NCBI GenBank assembly: GCA_027924585.1
Contig: BSBM01001936.1
Coordinates: 516,001-580,000, forward strand
DNA from: Larix kaempferi
Taxonomy: Eukaryota; Streptophyta; Pinopsida; Pinales; Pinaceae
Direction: 5' to 3'
Length of the DNA: 64,000 nt
Below are positions 58,396-64,000 of this stretch, one piece after another. Position numbers and translations under genes: made by a program. Position 1 is the stretch's first letter. Every line of letters begins with the position of its first letter. Under the pieces are notes generated by a model. That model did not search any database, was not told the origin of the DNA, and worked only from the letters and a program-made list of their open reading frames with translations.

Positions 58396-59719
58396 TTCCC
58401 TGAGAAGAAGACATTGTGCAGTGGTGAAAACTAGGGTTTCTCTCCACAGATTTTGGAAAAGCGGTAAGGTAGATTGACTCTACGCATTAAGGAGAATCTT
58501 TCTATCCAATCAAAATTCGATTCTGAGCACTTTCGGGTTTGGCCCTAAAAATTAGGGTTTCCACAAAAATAGGAATTTCTGAAATATGAAGACATAGATG
58601 GAAGCTCCTTGGAAAAATTGAATTTTAGAGCTTTGGATTGAGAGTTTTGGTTGGGTGAAATTTCGGGAAACGCAAACCCTAATTCAGGGTCCTTCCTAGT
58701 GAATCCGGGAAGACTAAAAAGCATTTCTGAAGGGTGAAACTTTGCAGATCTCAAATTCTGAATATACCAGGCTAATCAGCTCATCAAGGAGCTTCTTTCT
58801 GTCCTTTCAGAAAGTTGAAATTCACATTTTGAATTTTTAGGGTTTCTCTAACAAACCCTAATCCTGGACCAGATCTAGTTTTCAGCAAATCAAGTGGTAA
58901 GACCTAAATTTTTTCTATTTTCATTTGAATTACTCTTTATGATGTCTCACCACAACAAGCTTGAGTATAAGCTTGAAGGGGCTGATAAATTCCGAGCATG
59001 GAAGTATAGGATTGGGTTAATCCTGGAAGAAAATGAGTTGGACACTTATATAAGTGAAGTGGTCCCTGTCCCAGAGGAAGAAGAGGCTAAGGCTCTTCAC
59101 AAGAAGAACTTGGTCAAGGCAAAGAGGATCATTGTTGATTCTATCAAAGATCATCTCATACCCCATGTGTCATCCCTAAATACACCAAAGGAGATGTTTG
59201 ATTCCCTGACCAAGTTATTTGAAGGGAAGAACATAAATCAGAAGATGACCTTGAGGAATCAATTGAAGAATATAGAGATCCAGAATGCAGAGACCGTGCA
59301 GTCTTATTTCTCAAGGGTCTCCCAGATAAAAGAACAACTTGAAGCTGTGGGAGAAGATATAGAAAATGGAGAAGTGGTAATGACCACTCTTAATGGCCTT
59401 CCTAGATCATGGGATTCCTTCGTCCAAGGAATTTGTGCTAGGAAGAAACTTATCGCATTCAGTAGGTTGTGGGAAGAATGCTCACAGGAAGAAGCTCAAA
59501 TTGTAGCTTGAGAAGAGAAGATGGGGAATGAATACCAAGCTCTCACAACACACTCTAAAATACGCTGTGACAAGAAGGCTCACCATCATGGCAAGAAAGA
59601 AAAGACATCACCATCAGAATCAGAGAGGTAGTCCCAAACCTCGAAGGAACATGTCCTATGTCCGTTGCTATACATGTGATGAAAAGGGACACTATTCCAA
59701 ATGTTATCTCCCCAAATAA
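58384..59719 (+). pseudogene. Copia copy C: leader and gag only, truncated
   Basis: The leader matches that of B. Gag starts at ATG 58942 (MSHHNKLEYKLEGADKFRAW) and runs with the same blocks as B (WKYRIGLILEENEL, TPKEMFDSLTKLFE, NGLPRSWDSFVQGIC) to a TGA at 59509-59511. After that a shifted frame shows a knuckle remnant, CYTCDEKGHYSKC. Homology to B stops at about 59,720, where unrelated DNA begins. Protease, RT and a 3' LTR are all missing. Confidence 0.9.
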
Positions 59720-61370
59720 ATTTGTCGGGTTGATCAATTTTAGATGATAGGATGTCATTTCAAAATTCATTTCTAAATTTATTAAGGCTCATTGTTGATA
59801 GCTTTATGCATGTAATAAGGTTTGAAAAACATTAGATTGGGTTTTCATTTCAAAATTTTCAAAAGACAGGTTTCGGTAGCTAAGCACTTATTTAAAACGG
59901 TCCCTAACCTACTGAAAGCTCTGCTTTCGGCAGCTTAAATGAAATTTTCGAGGCTCTCCTAGCTACCGAATGTGAAAGGAAATTTTGAAGTGAAAGCAGA
60001 CCAGATAAGAAGATACCCGTGCGCCCAACATTGACAGTGAAAGAGGTGTCAAAGATCCTGTAAAGAAGCAAAGGGCCATCCCGGAATATTCGTCGTTGGT
60101 ACTCAACAGGTCTGAGAAATTTCTTTGATAAACTGCTTCCAATGACAACACATATTTCAGGAGTAGATGATGGAGAAGGAGAAACCACTTGGTCATGATC
60201 TGCATGATCTTTTCACAAATATACCATCACTGGTTCCCTTAGCAACCGAAAACAGAGCTTTTGGTAGTTTATTCATTGCAAATTTTGAGCCCTAAGCCAC
60301 CAAAGGTGCAGAAGCTAGTAGATCACTCTTCTTTTGCCCAGATCAAAGATTCCTTTTTCCATATCATGTGAGAATGGTTTTCAAATAAAATATAATAGTT
60401 ATTAAATTGATGAGTTTTGTTACTTCTCTCTAGTGTTATAAAAGGAGAATGTATTGCGCTGCAAACTGGAGATTTTCTTATAGGTGGCATATTTGGTTAA
60501 CCTTGACCTTGTATTCATCTCTTGAAGCAATGAATCATAGTCAAGATGGTGGATAGAAATTAAGAAAGATTCCTACATCCTTCAGCACACAGAATAGCTG
60601 TCGAAAACATGGAAACTATCAAGATGGAGGCGAGAATATTTACTGCAAAAATTGGCGTTTTTACTGTGAAAAGTCATCATTTTCAAATGACGATTCTGAG
60701 CAACTGGTGAATCATTTTGCAAAACGCTCGAAGTTTGTTGTTTCTAACATATCAGAGCATAATAAAATCTCTCCATTTTCCTACAGGTGTTGCAGGTTGA
60801 GAGAATTGAATCCATCTCTAAACCCTAATTTTCGGAGCTCGGAATTTTCTTGTTTGACACATGTTTTTGAAATGAAGATCTCGGGCAAATGAAAATTGAA
60901 TTTCAATGATCCGAGGGAGGTTTTTGCTCACAAAAAAGCAATAGACAATAACCTATTTTGGTTTATGCACAGGTATCACAGATTTGGAGATATGAACCCA
61001 TCTCTGAGCCCCATTTTTCAGTAGTTTGGCCAAATTAATGGCGTTTTACGGTGCAGAGTCATCATTTTCAAATGATGATTCTGAGAGAGTGGAGAATCAT
61101 TCTGTAAAATGCTCGGAGATTTTTCTTCCTAACACGTCAAAGAACAATAACCTCTCTCAGTTTTCATACAGGTGTCACATATTGGGATAATCGAATCCAT
61201 CTATGAGCCCCATGTTTCAACAGTTTGGCCAAGTTAAAAAATGATTTTTCCTGTTTTGTTAAAAGACGGTTTTGATCTTCTATCTTTAGGATTTCGATCC
61301 AGCTTCTTAGGATTTGGGGTGAAGACGTTGTAAAGGCTATAAATCCTAGATCTTGAGAGCAAGCATATGC
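59720..61370. other. Non-coding, no assigned gene
   Basis: A minus-strand open frame at 60188-59904 (94 codons, VVSPSPSSTPEICVVIGSSL..., EYQRRIFRDGPLLLYRIFD) looks somewhat protein-like but matches no family I know. The region also has TTCGGTAGCTA / TAGCTACCGAA inverted motifs (59,871 and about 59,957) and tandem repeats. Confidence 0.35.
60640..61230. repeat. Nested tandem repeats (~190 and ~385 bp)
   Basis: GTCATCATTTTCAAATGA(C/T)GATTCTGAG occurs near 60670 and 61050 with similar downstream sequence. An ACAGGTGT...GA(A/C)(T/C)CCATCT(C/A)TGAGCCCC block occurs near 60783, 60970 and 61168. Confidence 0.75.
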
Positions 61371-61379
61371 TTTGTAAGT

Positions 61380-61670
61380 CATCCCATAGTATTATATGTC
61401 CCATGGTTTTGACTCATAGTATTAGTGCCTAGACGTAGCCCATGGTTTGTATTGACACATAGTATTGACCCATGGTATTGGCACCTAGACTTGGTATATA
61501 AGTGTATGTTGAGGCCTATGAAGGCACCGTGAAGTTAATTGTATTGAGCTTGCTCAAAGGAGGTTTCCCCCTCAAAGTGGCTCGTGATCAATATAAAAGT
61601 GATTCTGAGTTCTATTATTTCTGATATCTCATGTATTTGTATCAATTAATTATTGCAGGTTCATCACATC
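61380..61670 (+). repeat. Probable 5' LTR (3' part) of gypsy element E
   Basis: The LTR-like region ends before the primer site with GGTTCATCACATC and has GGTATATAAGTG (about 61,491) as TATA. It contains two to three CCATGGT(A)TTG...TAGTATT(A/G)...GCCTAGAC repeats. The left boundary is not determined. Confidence 0.5.
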
Positions 61671-61682
61671 TGGTATCAGAGC
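61671..61682 (+). other. Primer-binding site of gypsy element E
   Basis: TGGTATCAGAGC. Confidence 0.88.
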
Positions 61683-62938
61683 ACTTTCTTGGGCTCGTTG
61701 GGTGGAATTTCTGCCAAATTTTTTTTTGCATCTGTTGCAGCTTCAGAGTTGGGGATAACCCCTATCCTCTTAACTGTGGGAAGTACTTGGGCATAGGCAC
61801 TAAAAATCATTGTGAGGAGTACCACAGGAACCCCAAAGTAGATGTCCCATTGAGAGGACCTGCCAGCGAAAAGGACAACGACCCCTACCTGATTGACTAG
61901 TTCCCACCCGTGAGGTAAACCAAGAGCTGTCGTTTGTGGCAAAGTGGTTATCAGTTTTACCTGAGCCATGGACTGAGGGGTACTGCCCCAATACGCAGGC
62001 CGTCAGACAACATTGGTGGCTGAGTGAATCCCCTGAACTGATAGGAAGCCGCACATACCTAGGGTCCATATCTATTTTCAGTTGAACTGTTGCCGATCAC
62101 TTTAGCTCAAGATTTAGCCGTTTCAGATCTATTCTGAAAGTCGTTCTAGATCCAGTCACCATTTCAGATCCAACCATTTTCGATCCCTTCCGCGTCGTTG
62201 CAGATCCATCGGATGCGGATCCTATCCGCACCGCTGTTGCCGATCCATTTCTACTGGGAAAAAAAAAAACAGAGCTATATCCTTTGTTTCAACTCTGTTT
62301 TCCCTGAAACTTCACTGACATCCCTGCAATCCCATTCTGCATATTTCATTCCTGAAGACCCTATCCCAAATTCCACTTCCCAAGACCATAAATCCCACAT
62401 TTGTCTATTTTTAGAGTTTGCCATAACTCCAATTTTCATCCAAACTAAAAAATAAAAAAAATCTCTCCCTTGTTTTTTAGCCATATCTCCCTTGTTTCAA
62501 CTCTGTTTTCCCTAAAACTTCACTGACATCCCTGCAATCGCATTCTGCATATTTCATTCCTGAAGACCCTATCCCAAATTTCACTTCCCAAGACCAAAAA
62601 TCCCACATTTGTCTATTTTTAGAGTTTGCCATAACTCCTTCAATTTTCATCCAAATGCCTTCAAATTTTGCCACCGTGTTCCTTTCCTAATTCTGCTTCT
62701 TTGTCCCTCTCTACCAAATTTTCTCATTCTTTCACCCCGCTTCTAAAATCCCCATTTTTTGTTTCCCTGTCCATCAGAAAGTGTCCAAAACCCTAATCAA
62801 ACCCCAATTACCGATCCGATTTTTCCCAAATCCAAATCTTCCTTTACTAAATAAGCTTTTGCTTGTGTTTTTCTATCCATTTCCACAAAAAAAAAAAAAC
62901 TCTTGGTTGTGGTTTTCACCCACGCAGGAGCAAAAACC
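61683..62938 (+). other. Leader of gypsy element E
   Basis: 1.25 kb between primer site and gag start. It holds an open but unassigned stretch (61,730-61,900), repeated GATCC(A/G)-rich sequence near 62,100-62,250, a 200-bp tandem duplication, and a pyrimidine-rich end before the gag ATG. Confidence 0.6.
62277..62665. repeat. ~205-bp tandem duplication in the leader of element E
   Basis: CTTTGTTTCAACTCTGTTTTCCCTGAAACTTCACTGACATCC...TTTGCCATAACTCC occurs at about 62282-62443 and 62490-62640 with only a few differences. Confidence 0.93.
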
Positions 62939-64000
62939 ATGGAGGAAGCACTTGCAGCCATCCAAAACAAACTCCAATATCTAGATGAAAAATTTCTTAT
63001 CCTCCATCTTCAGCATTCAGCCATGAACAATAACCGACAGCCAGAATCTTTTGAAGCCATCGAGTTCTCTTCTTCTAGCAATTTTCATGGGCCGAAACTT
63101 GATTTTCCTCGCTTCAATGGTACTAATCCGACTAGATGGATATAACGAGAAGAACAATATTTTAGTCTGCATAATACTTTGGATGTCCAGAAAGTTCCAC
63201 TTGCATCCTTTCATTTGGAACAAGAAGCCCTTCAATGGTACCCTTGGTACATCAAAGCTCATCCCGAGCCAAATTGTACAGATTTTTGCCAACTCCTTTT
63301 GCCACGATTTGGTCCTAGTGCTTTTGACGACTTCACAGGAGCACTCACTAAACTTTACCAAACTGGCACAGTGAGAGTATCAAACAGAATTTCAAAAACT
63401 CGCCAATCACATAGAAGGATTGTCTGATGAATTTTATAGGAGTTGTTTTATCAGTGGTCTCAAGGATGAAATCCGCTCAGAAGTCAAAATGTTCTATCCC
63501 AACACAATGATGGAAGTCCTAGGGTTGGCTAAGTTGGCAGAGGACAAGATCGTAGCTCAACAACACTCCAAACCCACCTTTGTTCCCTTCAGAAATATGG
63601 GTTCCCAACGACCTCCCATCATGCCTACTCCTCGAACAACTCCTATCAAGCATTTGTCTGAAATAGAGATGCAGGCACGCCGAGAAAAAGGGCTTCGTTA
63701 TAATTGTGATGAGAAATTCACTCAGGGACATAGATGTGTTCAACAAAAGATCTATCTCTTGGATGTGGATTCTCTGCCTGCCTCAGAACTTTATGAAGAA
63801 GCTCCAGATACAGTAGATGATCAGGTCGACTTTCAACACCCGCCTGTTGACACCCCATCTCAGGACGACCCACCTAAGATCTCTCTCTATGTTGTAACTG
63901 GTGTCACCACCCCACAAACAATGCGAGTCAGGGGATACTTCAAGAAGCTCCCTCTTACCATACTCATTGATTCTGATAGCACTCATAACTTTGTTGATCC
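62939..64000 (+). pseudogene. Ty3/gypsy Gag and start of protease (element E), runs off the window
   Basis: ATG at 62939 (MEEALAAIQNKLQYLDEKFL) begins a Gag of the chromovirus/Reina-like style. LDFPRFNGTNPTRWI is followed by a TAA near 63143. LEQEALQWYPWY and FGPSAFDDFTGALTKLYQTG come next. A one-base shift near 63,380 leads to EFQKLANHIEGLSDEFYRSC, then FISGLKDEIRSEVKMFYP. The knuckle reads RYNCDEKFTQGHRC, where the first Cys of the usual CYNC is Arg. The protease motif reads LIDSDSTHNFVD, where the family has DSGSTHNF, so the active site is altered. It continues beyond base 64000. Confidence 0.9.

Noticed and set aside
61730-62060. Open frames on both strands after the gypsy E primer site, briefly considered as an organelle photosystem gene
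   Set aside because: No alignment with any chloroplast protein motif could be made; it lies in a retrotransposon leader.

Overview
This is plant nuclear DNA, made almost entirely of transposable elements in several nested layers. Every recognisable protein domain belongs to a plant mobile-element family (Ty3/gypsy, Ty1/copia, CACTA/En-Spm, plant mobile domain, LINE) or looks like a captured host-gene fragment. Introns are plant-like, and primer-binding sites of the TGGTATCAGAGC (initiator Met tRNA) type are frequent. No ordinary single-copy host gene, rRNA, tRNA or CRISPR array was seen. The density and age spread of the elements suggest a large genome, perhaps a gymnosperm, but the species cannot be fixed from sequence alone.

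Layout. 1-3.0 kb: the 3' part of a decayed Ty3/gypsy (Tat-like) pol gene, with an extra RNase H placed after the integrase. 3.4-5.0 kb: an antisense, three-exon plant-mobile-domain gene with an open reading frame, sitting where Tat elements carry extra antisense ORFs. 5.0-7.9 kb: LTR-like non-coding DNA with degenerate repeats and GCGGTA palindromes. 8.5-8.8 kb: a MITE. 10.4-11.1 kb: a CACTA-type terminus. 11.2-11.7 kb: a pararetrovirus-like protease remnant. 12.4-13.1 kb: fragments of a P4-ATPase gene, then tandem repeats to 15.0 kb.

15.3-40.5 kb is best explained as one large CACTA element read on the minus strand. Its terminus is at 40,533. A TNP2-type transposase lies at 34.4-29.8 kb. A second gene at 19.2-15.3 kb joins a SET domain to a TNPA-like (Ptta/En/Spm) domain in one splice-compatible frame. 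It is interrupted by a young non-autonomous LTR element (22,718-25,956, target duplication CATTC, one intact Gag-like ORF), a LINE fragment, and a copia element (35,554-40,185, target duplication ATTAC).

41-44 kb: an unrecognised minus-strand pseudogene flanked by short direct repeats. 44.2-59.7 kb: a gypsy element whose gag has been split by two related copia elements, A (44,902-51,473) and B (51,956-58,383); a third truncated copy, C, shares an LTR with B. A and B lack integrase. In its place they have an intron-like spacer of about 0.9-1.0 kb with conserved splice signals. They share a nonsense codon and carry a perfect inverted repeat with compensatory changes at their TATA box. 59.7-61.4 kb: non-coding DNA with tandem repeats. 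61.4-64 kb: LTR end, leader and gag/protease of another gypsy element that runs off the right edge.

Most coding sequences here are broken. The exceptions are the plant-mobile-domain gene and the Gag-like ORF of the 22.7-kb element. The strongest candidate for something undescribed is the SET-TNPA fusion; the integrase-less, intron-bearing copia family comes second.
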